Part shown: piece by piece, positions 34,220-43,508 of the stretch | Position numbering within the stretch: the first letter of the stretch is position 1 | Layout of the letters: every line of letters begins with the position of its first letter | Origin: Deltaproteobacteria bacterium | GTDB lineage: Bacteria > Desulfobacterota > Binatia > UBA1149 > JAJCZL01 | DNA length: 64,000 nucleotides | Direction of reading: 5' to 3' | Assembly: GCA_029262415.1 (NCBI GenBank) | Contig: JAJCZL010000057.1 | Location: 1 to 64,000 of the forward strand | Made by a program: the position numbers and the translations under genes | Notes under the pieces: generated by a model | The model's input: the letters and a program-made list of their open reading frames with translations, nothing else | What the model was told of the DNA's origin: nothing | The model's database searches: none

Positions 34220-36364
34220 ATGCAAGCTATTGGAGATATGGATCTGGAGAATCCAGAGCTTTATATCAACCGGGAGTTGAGCCTCCTGGCTTTTCATCGC
34301 CGTGTCCTCGATATGGCTAGCGATACCGAGACGCCGCTGCTCGAACGTCTCAAGTTTCTTTGCATCTCATGTTCAAATCTCGATGAGTTCTTCGAGGTCC
34401 GTGTGGCCGGACTCATCCAGCAAGTCGATTTTGGGAGCCAGCAGACCGGCCCCGACAAGATGTCGCCGCAAGAACAGCTGAAGCGAATCAGCGAAGAAGC
34501 GCATGCAATCGTCGAGGAGCAATACCGTGTTCTTAACGAAGAGCTCTTGCCGGCGCTCGAAGCCGACGGGATCCGCTTCTTGCGCCGCGATCAGTGGACA
34601 AAGAAACAGGCCTCGTGGATCCAGAAATATTTTGATGAGCAGGTGCTGCCGATTGTAAGTCCGGTCAGGCTTGATCCCGCACATCCGTTTCCGCGTGTCC
34701 AAAACAAGGGCTTGCACTTTATCGTTGTACTCGACGGTGAGGACGCGTTCGGCCACACCGGCGGCATGGCGGTCATTCAAGCTCCGCGGCCGTTGCCACG
34801 ACTTATCGCGTTGCCGTCTGGGCTGAGCGAGGAGGGCAGCCAGTGTTTTGTATTTCTGTCTTCGGTTATCCACGCCCACATGAACGATCTGTTTCCGGGG
34901 ATGGAAGTGCGCGGGGGATACCAGTTCCGTGTTACTCGCAACAGCGATCTCTTCGTCGATCCCGAAGAGACCGAGGATCTGTTGCGAGCGTTGCAGGGCG
35001 AACTGCCGTCGCGGCGCTATGGAGAAGAGGTGCGACTGGAGGTAGCCGAGAACTGTCCGGAAGACCTGACTGCGTTCTTGCTCGGCAAATTCGGTTTAGA
35101 ACACGAAGCCCTCTACAAAGTAGCCGGCCCGGTCAATCTGCACCGGCTGATGGCGCTGCCCGACCTGGTCGATCGGCCTACACTCAAGTACCCCGCGTTC
35201 GTCCCTGGACTGCCGCATGGGGTGGCCCAGGGCAGTGATATCCTCGACGTTATCGCCAACGGTGATGTCTTGCTCCATCACCCGTTTCAGTCGTTTGCGC
35301 CGGTACAGGACCTCGTCCGTCAAGCCGCGGCCGATCCGAACGTGCTCGCGATCAAGCAAACGCTCTACCGTACTGGTTCGGATTCGCTTCTCGTCGATTC
35401 TTTAGTCTCAGCGGCGCGCGCCGGAAAAGAAGTGACCGTTGTCATTGAGCTGCGTGCACGCTTCGACGAAGAGGCTAATATCTCGCTCGCGGCGCGCCTG
35501 CAGGAAGCCGGTGCTCAAGTCGTCTACGGAGTGGTCGGATACAAGACCCACGCTAAGATGCTGTTGGTCGTGCGCAAAGAGGGAAGTCGTCTCAAACGCT
35601 ACGTGCATCTGGGCACCGGTAACTATCACTCGGGTACTGCTCGTCTCTACACCGACTACGGACTGCTCACCGCTGACCCGGCTATCGGTGAAGACGTGCA
35701 CCGGATGTTCATGCAGCTTACCAGCCTCGGAAGCGCGCCTGGACTCTCGCGGCTACTGCAGGCGCCGTTCGGAATGCACAAGGCGATGCTCAAGTACATC
35801 GATGGCGAAGCTGCCGCAGCACGCGCAGGCAAGCCCGCGTGTATCATCGCCAAGATGAACGCTCTGACCGACCCGCGGATAATTCGCGCACTGTATCAGG
35901 CTTCGAGTGACGGCGTTGAGATCGACCTGGTCATACGCGGGGTGTGTTCTTTACGGCCGGGGATGGCGGGTGTGTCGGATAACATCCGCGTACGTTCCGT
36001 TGTCGGACGCTTTCTCGAGCACACGCGGATCTTTTACTTCGAGAACGGCGGTGACCCCCGCGTGCTTTGTTCGAGCGCGGATTGGATGACACGCAACCTA
36101 GCGCAGAGAGTCGAGCTCTGCTTCCCGATTCTTGACGAGAAGCTGCGTAAGCGCGTGATCCAGGATGGACTCAAGCCTTACCTCGCCGAGAACAAGCAGG
36201 CGTGGTGTCTGCAGTCAGACGGACAATACCGGCGCGTCGATTCGCAACAGGACGCGCCCGAGCGCGCCCACGATGTTCTTCTTGCACGACTCTCCGAGCA
36301 GTTCCCGGTGATGAAAGGCAAGAAGGGGAAGCCCAAAAAGGGCGATAAAAAGCGCGCGGCCTGA
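34220..36364 (+). CDS. ppk1: Polyphosphate kinase 1
   Basis: Makes inorganic polyphosphate from ATP reversibly; 714 residues in four domains. The N-terminal helical domain starts 'LYINRELSLLAFHRRVLDMA'. 'SCSNLDEFFEVRVAGL' is the family signature. The first phospholipase D-like domain holds the HxK motif 'GYKTHAKMLLVVRKEG' whose His is the phospho-intermediate in known enzymes, followed by 'VHLGTGNYHSGTARLYTDYGLLTAD'. The tail is unusually Lys-rich (KGKKGKPKKGDKKRAA). It faces a CYTH-CHAD gene tail-to-tail with a 17-base gap. The start is the ATG at 34220; the ATG at 34238 is an alternative. Confidence 0.95.
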   Translation: MQAIGDMDLENPELYINRELSLLAFHRRVLDMASDTETPLLERLKFLCISCSNLDEFFEVRVAGLIQQVDFGSQQTGPDKMSPQEQLKRISEEAHAIVEEQYRVLNEELLPALEADGIRFLRRDQWTKKQASWIQKYFDEQVLPIVSPVRLDPAHPFPRVQNKGLHFIVVLDGEDAFGHTGGMAVIQAPRPLPRLIALPSGLSEEGSQCFVFLSSVIHAHMNDLFPGMEVRGGYQFRVTRNSDLFVDPEETEDLLRALQGELPSRRYGEEVRLEVAENCPEDLTAFLLGKFGLEHEALYKVAGPVNLHRLMALPDLVDRPTLKYPAFVPGLPHGVAQGSDILDVIANGDVLLHHPFQSFAPVQDLVRQAAADPNVLAIKQTLYRTGSDSLLVDSLVSAARAGKEVTVVIELRARFDEEANISLAARLQEAGAQVVYGVVGYKTHAKMLLVVRKEGSRLKRYVHLGTGNYHSGTARLYTDYGLLTADPAIGEDVHRMFMQLTSLGSAPGLSRLLQAPFGMHKAMLKYIDGEAAAARAGKPACIIAKMNALTDPRIIRALYQASSDGVEIDLVIRGVCSLRPGMAGVSDNIRVRSVVGRFLEHTRIFYFENGGDPRVLCSSADWMTRNLAQRVELCFPILDEKLRKRVIQDGLKPYLAENKQAWCLQSDGQYRRVDSQQDAPERAHDVLLARLSEQFPVMKGKKGKPKKGDKKRAA

Positions 36365-36381
36365 GCGGTCGCGTCGACGGT

Positions 36382-38016
36382 TCAGCGCCAGAACGGCACC
36401 ACCCCTTTGAATTTCCGCCAGCGCTTGCTCAGCTTCTTCAACTCTCGATCAGCCTGGTATGTCACGTGGGACACGATATCTCCTGCAGCACGGAAGTGAT
36501 CGGGTCCAGCCTCGGGTCCCAGGCGCTGGAGAAGCGCGGTCAGCAGAACGCGTGAGATCGCAGCGTCGTTGAGGTGACCGAGAACGTCCTGCAAACCCTT
36601 GAGCCGCGCGATGTAGCTGCGCACTCCCTTACGCTGGAACGCAGGGGCCGCAGCTTCGCAGCCGTAGCGCAGCGTCTTTAGACGGATACGCAACTTGTGG
36701 AGGCTTTCAGTCGAAAGTTTGCGGGCGTCGCTGACCGTGTCGATGGCTTTCGCATGTTTGCGTTCCAGCAAGCGTGCTTCCTGGCGATCGGCGGGTTCGT
36801 AAAAGCGCGCCACGCGCGGCGACAGCGGCTGAGCGAGCCAACTCTGCGACGCCGTCCAGCGCCCAAGCAGCAAAAGCAGCCGGCAGTAGCGTGGACCGTC
36901 AAGCAGCGCGACCAGATCGCGATAGGCCTCCGCGCGTAGCTGCTGAGCAGCTTCGTACAGACCCGTCAGGCCGGGCGCACGTTTGTCCGACACCAGCAGC
37001 GGGCCGAGGGTCTCGGTGAGAAAAACATCGGAGTTACGTGCTGCACCCAGTTCACGTCCGAGCCAGCTGAGTTCGTCAGCGAGCCGCTTCGCGCTTTCTT
37101 GTGGCAGCAGCTTAGCGTGAACCTTGAGGACGCCGCGCAAGCTGCGGGCGGCTACTCTCATCTGATGAACGCCTTCGATGTCCTTGCCTTCGCGCATAAC
37201 CGTTTCGTAGCGGTCAAATGACGCGCAGCTTGTCCGTATCGCCGCCGCGAGAAGTTCGCTCACGGTCGCATCGCGGCCAAGCTTGGTGCTGCGGTCGTCG
37301 TCGCGGTGTTGGTGGGGCGCTACGCCAAGCAAAGCGAACCCGAGGTCGACCTTACCGGTTTGTGCGGGCCGCAGCGGTGTGTCTTCGGATATCGCGAGCG
37401 CGAGATCGTAAAGGTCGCCAGCTTGGCCGGAAATAAGTTCGAGTTCGACCTCGGCGATCGGGGCTCGACCTTTTTCTGTACGGACTTCGCCGGCATCGAT
37501 CTCCAGGCGTATTTCTGAGGTGCCGTACGATACCGTTCTCGACGTGCGTCGAAAATCTGTTTCGACGACCGGCGCAAGTGGCTCGCCGTTGATGAGCGAT
37601 GTGAGGCGGCTTTGCAGTTCAGGATCATCGACGGCGTCCAGCCGTGGCAATTGCGATGCCACCGGACTTTCGAACTCGGGGCGCACAAACAGCCCCAAGG
37701 CACCGTTACCCCGTAGTTTTACGCATTGAATCAGCTGCCCTCCGACCTCGCGGATGCGCAACGCGACGCCCGATTCGCGAAGCGCGAGCGCGGCGGTGTC
37801 GAAATAGGTCGAATGGAGCCTGCGTGTCACCGGCCGCACGTCGGAAAGCTCGCGCACCAGAGGACTACGTCGCAGGTGTTCCAGTGCCTGCGGCGTGGTG
37901 CACAGTTTTAGTTCGATCTCGGTGTTGTCGGCGGCTCCAGAGAGCCCCGACGAGATTGGGACGACGCCTGCCAGAGGCAGGGGAAGTTGCGAGGCCGGGG
38001 GTAGGATTGTGCGCAT
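36382..38016 (-). CDS. CYTH-CHAD domain protein (polyphosphate-associated)
   Basis: A 544-residue two-domain protein. The N-terminal CYTH (triphosphate tunnel metalloenzyme) domain begins with the ExExK signature in 'NTEIELKL' (about 31-38) and continues with 'STYFDTAALALRESGVALRIRE' and 'RLEIDAGEV', ending about 235. The C-terminal CHAD domain (about 255-540) is helical and His/Arg/Lys-rich, with 'GVHQMRVAARSLRGVLKVH' and 'LHKLRIRLKTLRYGCEA'. CHAD domains bind polyphosphate and CYTH domains hydrolyse triphosphates. Its place opposite ppk1 supports a role in polyphosphate turnover or binding. Confidence 0.92.
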   Translation of the reverse strand: MRTILPPASQLPLPLAGVVPISSGLSGAADNTEIELKLCTTPQALEHLRRSPLVRELSDVRPVTRRLHSTYFDTAALALRESGVALRIREVGGQLIQCVKLRGNGALGLFVRPEFESPVASQLPRLDAVDDPELQSRLTSLINGEPLAPVVETDFRRTSRTVSYGTSEIRLEIDAGEVRTEKGRAPIAEVELELISGQAGDLYDLALAISEDTPLRPAQTGKVDLGFALLGVAPHQHRDDDRSTKLGRDATVSELLAAAIRTSCASFDRYETVMREGKDIEGVHQMRVAARSLRGVLKVHAKLLPQESAKRLADELSWLGRELGAARNSDVFLTETLGPLLVSDKRAPGLTGLYEAAQQLRAEAYRDLVALLDGPRYCRLLLLLGRWTASQSWLAQPLSPRVARFYEPADRQEARLLERKHAKAIDTVSDARKLSTESLHKLRIRLKTLRYGCEAAAPAFQRKGVRSYIARLKGLQDVLGHLNDAAISRVLLTALLQRLGPEAGPDHFRAAGDIVSHVTYQADRELKKLSKRWRKFKGVVPFWR

Positions 38017-38090
38017 CTACCAACAATTTTACCGCCCGCAGCCTGCCATGAACAACGACCCCCCCAACCGGGCTAGTCGGGCGACTGAGC

Positions 38091-38470
38091 CAAGACTGCC
38101 CAAAGTTTCAGAGGCGCAGATGTAGACTCGTCGGCATGAGCGAGGCGGAGCGGTTCAAGCGGTACGATCAGGATCAAGGTCAGCTATTGCCTGCGCATCT
38201 GAGCGAGGGGCTCGACACGGGCGATCCGGTCTTCTCCCTCGTCCGGACTTCGGCACGATCAATGGTTTCCGAGCACGCCACGCGGCGGACTTCGCGGATT
38301 TATTCAAACAGACGGTGCGCATGGACCGCACGCTGACAGGCCCGGCCGGCCGCCGCACATTCCGCGCGGAATGTGGGTAACCTCCATGACCCGCCGCGCA
38401 GCCTTGCTCGACGATCTCTCGCTCGATTTCGCCACATCACTGACCAACTCGCCCGGGCGGGTGAGTCTTG
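38091..38470. mobile_element. Decayed IS1182-like element, copy A (non-autonomous)
   Basis: About 380 bases bounded by CAAGACT (38091-38097) and its inverse AGTCTTG (38464-38470). It contains the start of a transposase-like frame (plus strand from 38136: 'RFKRYDQDQGQLLPAHLSEG', the N-terminal pattern of IS1182-family transposases) that soon becomes meaningless. It carries the perfect 20-bp palindrome CACATTCCGCGCGGAATGTG at 38356-38375. Both ends and the palindrome recur in copy B at 61317-61674, with a different internal deletion. It fills the gap upstream of mutS2 and leaves no intact transposase. Confidence 0.7.
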
Positions 38471-38535
38471 AGTCGGTCTCCTCGCGGATATAGCCGGGTT
38501 GACGCACCCGGCTGCGCCGCTTAGCAGTGGTAGCG

Positions 38536-40932
38536 ATGCAGCTTGAGGCATACATAGCACTGGATTGGCCTTACCTCCTTGCTGCCCTTGCCGGGTTCAC
38601 CCGGACTGCGCGCGGCAAAGCCGCGGCGCTCTCACGTCCTCTGCTCAGCGACCCTGCGGCCATTGCCGACGAGCTCGACACGGTCGATGAGTTGATACTG
38701 CTGCGCGAGGTGACCGGGCAGCACGTGCCGGTTGCCGGCGTCCAAGAGATTGCGTTGCTGGTGGTCGCGGCCGGACGCGGCGAATCGCTGGACGGCGAGC
38801 AGCTGCGCGAGGTCGCCGAATCCGTCGTCGCGCTCGCGCGCCTGAGTGACTATTTCGGTGGGGCAGGTAGGCATGCCCCGGTTCTTGCGCGCCGGGCCGA
38901 GGCGCTTGCCGTCGATCCGGTTCTTCATAGCACACTTGCAGTAGCGTTCGATGAACGCGGTGAGCTTTCCGGCAAGGTCTACCCCAAACTGGAGAAACTT
39001 CGCGTTTCAATTGCGGCGCTTGATCGACGCGTGCGTGGCGTTCTTGAAGGCGTGCTCGGTGCCGAAGCCTGGGCCGACGTTCTACAAGACCGCTACATTA
39101 CACTAAGTAACGATCGTTTTGTCCTGCCGGTCAAAGCCGATGCGGGGCATCGCGGTCTCGGGATAGTCCACGACGCATCACGGCGTGGACAAACCGTGTA
39201 TGTCGAGCCACACGAGGCTGTGCCGCTCAACAACGACAGGCGTATTGCCGAGGCCGAACTCATCGAGGAACAAAGACGCATCCTCGCCGAGCTCTCGCGG
39301 CTGGTCGGTGTCCACGCAGCAAACCTCGAAACCGCGCTCGATGCTGCCGCAGAGATCGACGTCGCCTGTGCACGCAAAACTCTTTCGGAGAGACTCGATG
39401 CGACGCGACCTAAAGTCGCGAGCGACGGAATCATCGACCTGCGCGGGGCGCGTCACCCGCTTCTTGCTTTGCAGGGGACCAACGTCGTCGCCAACGATGT
39501 CGGTGTCAACGTCGCCGGGCCGGTTCTGGTATTGACGGGGCCCAACGCGGGCGGTAAGACCGTCGCGCTAAAGACCATCGGGTTGTGCGCGCTGTTGGTC
39601 CGTATCGGTTGTTTTGTCCCGGCTGCTCCAGGTTCACGGGTCGATGTCTTCGCTCACCTCGCAGTGGATATCGGCGATCAACAGACGGTTCACGAGGGAC
39701 TCTCAAGTTTCTCGGGCCATCTGAAAACCCTACACGCGATGCTCGAGAGTGCAGGGCCGCAGTCTTTGTTGCTGCTCGACGAGCTTTGTTCGGGTACCGA
39801 TCCGGCCCAGGGCGGTCCACTCGCACGTGCGTTGCTCGAACACTTTGCCGATCTCGGTGCGCGCGTTGTTACTACGACCCACTATGCTCAGGTCAAGGCG
39901 ATGGCGGCGGCCGACGACCGCGTCAAGATGGCAGCCATGGAGTATAGCGACGGGCGCCCGACGTTTCGCGTTGTCGCGGGCGTCGCCGGCGAGAGCCACG
40001 CATTGTCGGCCGCTAGGCACGCAGGGTTGCCGCCCGCACTCATCGAGCGCGCCCGAGCGTTGATGGACGAGGGCGAGCGCGCGCTTTCCGACGCGGTACA
40101 GGCCCTGGAGGAAGAACGTACGCGTTCGCACGGCCTGGCGCTGCGCGCAGAGCAAGCCGCCCGAGCGGCCGAGGAACGAGAACGCTCGCTACGGATTCGT
40201 GAAGACCTGTTGAAGCGCAACGTCCGCGAACTGGAGAAAGAAGCAGCGGCGGCATTCACCACACGGCTGCGCGATGCCGAGCGTGAGATCGCGCATATTA
40301 TAACCTCGCTACGCGAGTCACCGGACCAACAATCGGCACGGCGCGCACGCGAACAGGTTGTTGCGATGCGGGCCTTGCCCGAGACCGTAGCCGAAGAACT
40401 CGGTAAGGCTGTCGAGCCCAAGGCGGCCTCCCATGCACCGCGCGTCGGTGATCGTGTCCGAGTCAAACGGCTCGGCACCACCGGAGAGGTCACAGCCGTC
40501 GACGGGAAAGCCCTCGAGGTCGCCGCCGGCAGTATGACCGTTCGCGTCGGCCTCGACGATGTCGAGCTTGCAGAGCGAGATCCGACGGTTGGCTCGGCCG
40601 GCCGGGCGCGTCGAGGGCCCGCCGGCGCGAAAGCCCGGACTCGCCAGGCGCGCAGCGCCGAAGGTGGGCGTGGGTTGATGCGCATGGAGTCGAATACTCT
40701 CGACCTTCGCGGCGAGCGCGTCGAAGCCGGGCTTCGTCGCCTAGAAGCGTTCCTGGACGGCGCCGTCCTTAACGGTCACGACGGTATTTTTGTGCTCCAC
40801 GGCCACGGCACCAATGCCATGAAAGACGCGGTTCGTAAACAGTTACGCGTCTCCCCTTACGTCGCCTCGTCGGGTCCGGCGGCCGAGGATCAGGGCGGCG
40901 ATGCGTTTACCGCGGTGGTTCTTCGCGGCTGA
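38536..40932 (+). CDS. mutS2: MutS2, ABC-type DNA/ribosome-associated ATPase
   Basis: A 798-residue MutS2. Core and clamp helices precede the ATPase domain: Walker A 'TGPNAGGKTVALKTIGL' (about 334-350), 'ISSF'-like 'GLSSFSGHLKTL', Walker B 'LLLLDELCSGTDP', H-loop 'VVTTTHYAQVKA'. A coiled coil (about 520-610), the KOW-like beta segment 'GDRVRVKRLGTTGEVTAVDG' and the C-terminal Smr nuclease-like domain ('LDLRGERVEAGLRRLEAFL', 'VLHGHGTNAMKDAVR') follow. MutS2 suppresses recombination and in Bacillus acts in rescue of collided ribosomes. The 3' end overlaps the convergent DUF3179 gene by 26 bases. The start is the ATG at 38536 (GTG at 38527 possible). Confidence 0.95.
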   Translation: MQLEAYIALDWPYLLAALAGFTRTARGKAAALSRPLLSDPAAIADELDTVDELILLREVTGQHVPVAGVQEIALLVVAAGRGESLDGEQLREVAESVVALARLSDYFGGAGRHAPVLARRAEALAVDPVLHSTLAVAFDERGELSGKVYPKLEKLRVSIAALDRRVRGVLEGVLGAEAWADVLQDRYITLSNDRFVLPVKADAGHRGLGIVHDASRRGQTVYVEPHEAVPLNNDRRIAEAELIEEQRRILAELSRLVGVHAANLETALDAAAEIDVACARKTLSERLDATRPKVASDGIIDLRGARHPLLALQGTNVVANDVGVNVAGPVLVLTGPNAGGKTVALKTIGLCALLVRIGCFVPAAPGSRVDVFAHLAVDIGDQQTVHEGLSSFSGHLKTLHAMLESAGPQSLLLLDELCSGTDPAQGGPLARALLEHFADLGARVVTTTHYAQVKAMAAADDRVKMAAMEYSDGRPTFRVVAGVAGESHALSAARHAGLPPALIERARALMDEGERALSDAVQALEEERTRSHGLALRAEQAARAAEERERSLRIREDLLKRNVRELEKEAAAAFTTRLRDAEREIAHIITSLRESPDQQSARRAREQVVAMRALPETVAEELGKAVEPKAASHAPRVGDRVRVKRLGTTGEVTAVDGKALEVAAGSMTVRVGLDDVELAERDPTVGSAGRARRGPAGAKARTRQARSAEGGRGLMRMESNTLDLRGERVEAGLRRLEAFLDGAVLNGHDGIFVLHGHGTNAMKDAVRKQLRVSPYVASSGPAAEDQGGDAFTAVVLRG

Positions 40933-42316
40933 CGACGGAAAGTATGACGACGCGATGGTCGCTGAACACAGGGATCTCGCTGCCGACGAACGCCATCCGA
41001 AATGTGTCGGTGCCGCCGTGTGGAATAGCGGCGGTGCATATGCTGCCGGTGGGCTCGGTGCCGCCGAATGCCGCGGTATCGAGAATGCGCTCCGCGGACC
41101 GGTTGATTCCTTCTTCGAAGTAAACCACGCGGCCCTCACTATCGAGCAGTTCGAACCGCAGTGTTACGTAATTGACGGCGTTGTCGGTCTCGTTACGCAC
41201 GAAGCCGCGCACGATAAACAACCCTTGCGGTCCCACGCCTTCGCCGGCCGTGCCACCGATCGATGCCGCGGAAAGACTGGTCCAGTAGCCTTCGACATCT
41301 GATAGAGACGCCTTAGCCGTTTCGCGCGGATCCGCCGTCGATGCATCAGCCCCGCCGGTCCACAATTCGGTGTCTGGGTGGAACGCCGACCATGCAAACC
41401 AGTAGGCTAGGGTAAGCGGTACCGGTTGTCCGTCGATGGTTGCGCGGCCTCCGCCGGGTTCGGCCTCAATGATGGCTGTGTGTCCCGCAAGGTTGCGGCG
41501 CAGCGGTGATTTTCGCGCGTGCAATGAATCGAAGGCGTGTGCGTATGCTTTGCCCTCAACCACCAGTCCCAGCACGCGTGACTTTGGTGTGTAGCGTGTA
41601 TCGAGACTACCGACCGGAAACATCAAGGATTGTGACTGTGCGTAGGACTCGTAGGGGTCGCGGGTGTAGTCGCGTCGGTGGCCTGTTGTCGCCGACAGCA
41701 CGCGTGTATTTGGATGCCGGTCGCGCCAGTTTCGCCAAGTCGTCAGGGCGCTTGGTATGGGCCGGAGTTTATTACCGGTGTTTTCGCCGGTAACGGCCAT
41801 TTGCGCGAGTTGCGACCATAGGCTCTCTGTCTCGCGGTCGAACATCAGTACGTTACTTCGATAGAGCCGTCCCGATACGCCGAAGCTGAGTTCGCGGCCA
41901 TCGACCTTGCGATCGAAGACCACCGCACTTGCCGTCAGTGGGCAGTAAGTGACGGCCACGGTGCTGTCGCCGATTTTATCGTTGACTATTTCGTGCCAGT
42001 TGAGAATCCGCAGCGGATAGGCCGAGGACTGTCCTTTCTCTTCGACACCGACCACGAGGTCGTCGTCAGCGAGAAACGCCGCCTCGTCAGCTGAGGTCAT
42101 GCGCGGGGAGTCTAAGGCTGGGATGCCGTCTTTGGGCGGGCCGCCCGATAAGATCTGCTCCGGCGGTATGGAATGTTTGGACAGGTCAAAGCCGCCTGAT
42201 ACGCGGATCCTCTCGGTTCGGGTCAGTTCGGGCTGATCGGCCCTACAGCCTGAAGGCGCCAAGACCAGGCCGGCCGAAAGCGCGAGACACAGGCAAACCG
42301 AGCGTAGACCGACCAT
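40907..42316 (-). CDS. DUF3179 domain-containing lipoprotein
   Basis: A 469-residue exported protein: the signal segment (about 4-24) ends in 'LAPSGC', a plausible lipobox. The DUF3179 core holds 'DDDLVVGVEEKGQSSAYPLRILNWHEIVND', 'VAVTYCPLTASAVVFDR' (the conserved YCPLT), 'FGVSGRLYRSNVLMFDRETESLWSQ' and 'YESYAQSQSLMFPV', seen in pieces between about 85 and 235. A C-terminal region of about 120 residues adds an immunoglobulin-like strand pattern. Biochemical function of the family is unknown. Its stop lies inside the end of mutS2. Confidence 0.86.
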   Translation of the reverse strand: MVGLRSVCLCLALSAGLVLAPSGCRADQPELTRTERIRVSGGFDLSKHSIPPEQILSGGPPKDGIPALDSPRMTSADEAAFLADDDLVVGVEEKGQSSAYPLRILNWHEIVNDKIGDSTVAVTYCPLTASAVVFDRKVDGRELSFGVSGRLYRSNVLMFDRETESLWSQLAQMAVTGENTGNKLRPIPSALTTWRNWRDRHPNTRVLSATTGHRRDYTRDPYESYAQSQSLMFPVGSLDTRYTPKSRVLGLVVEGKAYAHAFDSLHARKSPLRRNLAGHTAIIEAEPGGGRATIDGQPVPLTLAYWFAWSAFHPDTELWTGGADASTADPRETAKASLSDVEGYWTSLSAASIGGTAGEGVGPQGLFIVRGFVRNETDNAVNYVTLRFELLDSEGRVVYFEEGINRSAERILDTAAFGGTEPTGSICTAAIPHGGTDTFRMAFVGSEIPVFSDHRVVILSVVSREEPPR

Positions 42317-42421
42317 CCCCCTACATACGCAACGGAGCGGAATCGTTACACGCCTCGACCTGTCCGGCCGGTGCTACCAGGCCGAGACGATAAAACCCCA
42401 GCTAAGCCGCGTCCGCTACTC

Positions 42422-43315
42422 CTAATTGAAGGCCAAATACGCAGCCGATACATGCGCGTCGAGATTGGCAGTGTCGAGCAGCGGTACGCCGGCATCGTCG
42501 TGACCGTATGCCGTGATCCAATCGCGAATCCATTCGGGGTCTTCAATGTCGCGGGGGTTGTGCCTAGGTGCGCAGCAGCGCAGCATGTGCGGGACAACGC
42601 GAGACAGAAAGCGCGAGGTCATGCGCCAGAGTCGAATTCTCGACCACGGGTTGTTCCACAGCCCGTCCTTCTTGAGCATCGACTTGTAGGCGTTGTGGCT
42701 GCGTAACATTACGTGGAAGCTTGCACAGAACAGCCCGTAGATACGCAGCGGGTATTTGCCGACGACGGCCTGATAGACGTCGAACGCGGTGTTTTTGTGT
42801 TCGACCTCCTCGACGAAGTGCCAGAGGATGAGCGAGGCAACCACAGGATCGGCACCGCCGAACAGGCGCTTGCGTTCATCGGTCAGCCAGTGCCCGACCG
42901 ACAGCGCCATGGTCTCGAAACCCGCGGTGTAGGCGAGGCGCTTCTCCATCGACCAGTCTGAAAGTCTGCCCGCATAGTCGCGTTCCATCCGTGCTTCGAC
43001 GCTGCGCAGGCCGTCGTAGCCCTGCTCGATGAGACGGTCGTTGAAGAGTCGGTGTTGGCGGTAGTGCTGGCCTTCTTGGGCGCAGTAGTCCCTAGCCTCG
43101 GCCTGTAGTTGGGGATCATCGATCTGCGCAAGCGCGGCGCGAACGGTCTTGATCAGGTACGGTTCGAGGTACGGCATCGCCAACGAGGCGCCGTTGACCA
43201 TGTGACCCCACTCGATCTTGCCGGGGTTCCAGTGCGCGGGGATGTCGGCGGGGAACTCAAACGGGGCGCGTCTCACCGTCAGGCTCGACTGCGATCGATC
43301 TCCCTGCGTCGTCAT
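42422..43315 (-). CDS. PF10118-type metal-dependent hydrolase family protein
   Basis: A 297-residue all-helical protein. Conserved features are 'FPADIPAHWNPGKIEWGHMVN', 'YLEPYLIKTVRAAL', and the ferritin-like metal-ligand segments 'EARDYCAQEGQHYRQHRLFN' (ExxxH form) and 'LWHFVEEVEHKNTAFDVYQ' (ExxEHK). These fit a di-metal site, as in families annotated 'predicted metal-dependent hydrolase' that occur widely in lipid-rich proteobacteria and actinobacteria. The reaction is unknown. The 105-base gap before the DUF3179 gene shows nothing notable. Confidence 0.85.
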   Translation of the reverse strand: MTTQGDRSQSSLTVRRAPFEFPADIPAHWNPGKIEWGHMVNGASLAMPYLEPYLIKTVRAALAQIDDPQLQAEARDYCAQEGQHYRQHRLFNDRLIEQGYDGLRSVEARMERDYAGRLSDWSMEKRLAYTAGFETMALSVGHWLTDERKRLFGGADPVVASLILWHFVEEVEHKNTAFDVYQAVVGKYPLRIYGLFCASFHVMLRSHNAYKSMLKKDGLWNNPWSRIRLWRMTSRFLSRVVPHMLRCCAPRHNPRDIEDPEWIRDWITAYGHDDAGVPLLDTANLDAHVSAAYLAFN

Positions 43316-43508
43316 CTTGCGTTATGCCTTGCCGCGACTTACCAGTCGGGTCGCGTCGGCGGCCAGTCTCTCAGCAGTCCCGACCTGAGTGAGCAAGCGT
43401 GTCCGTTACGGCGCCTTAGCGCAAGAATAGTCGAGAAAAGCGCCCGCTGCCTGCCAACCAGGCATCGGGCGCTTCCCCGGAATTCTTAGCTACCGGGATG
43501 GGGTCGGA

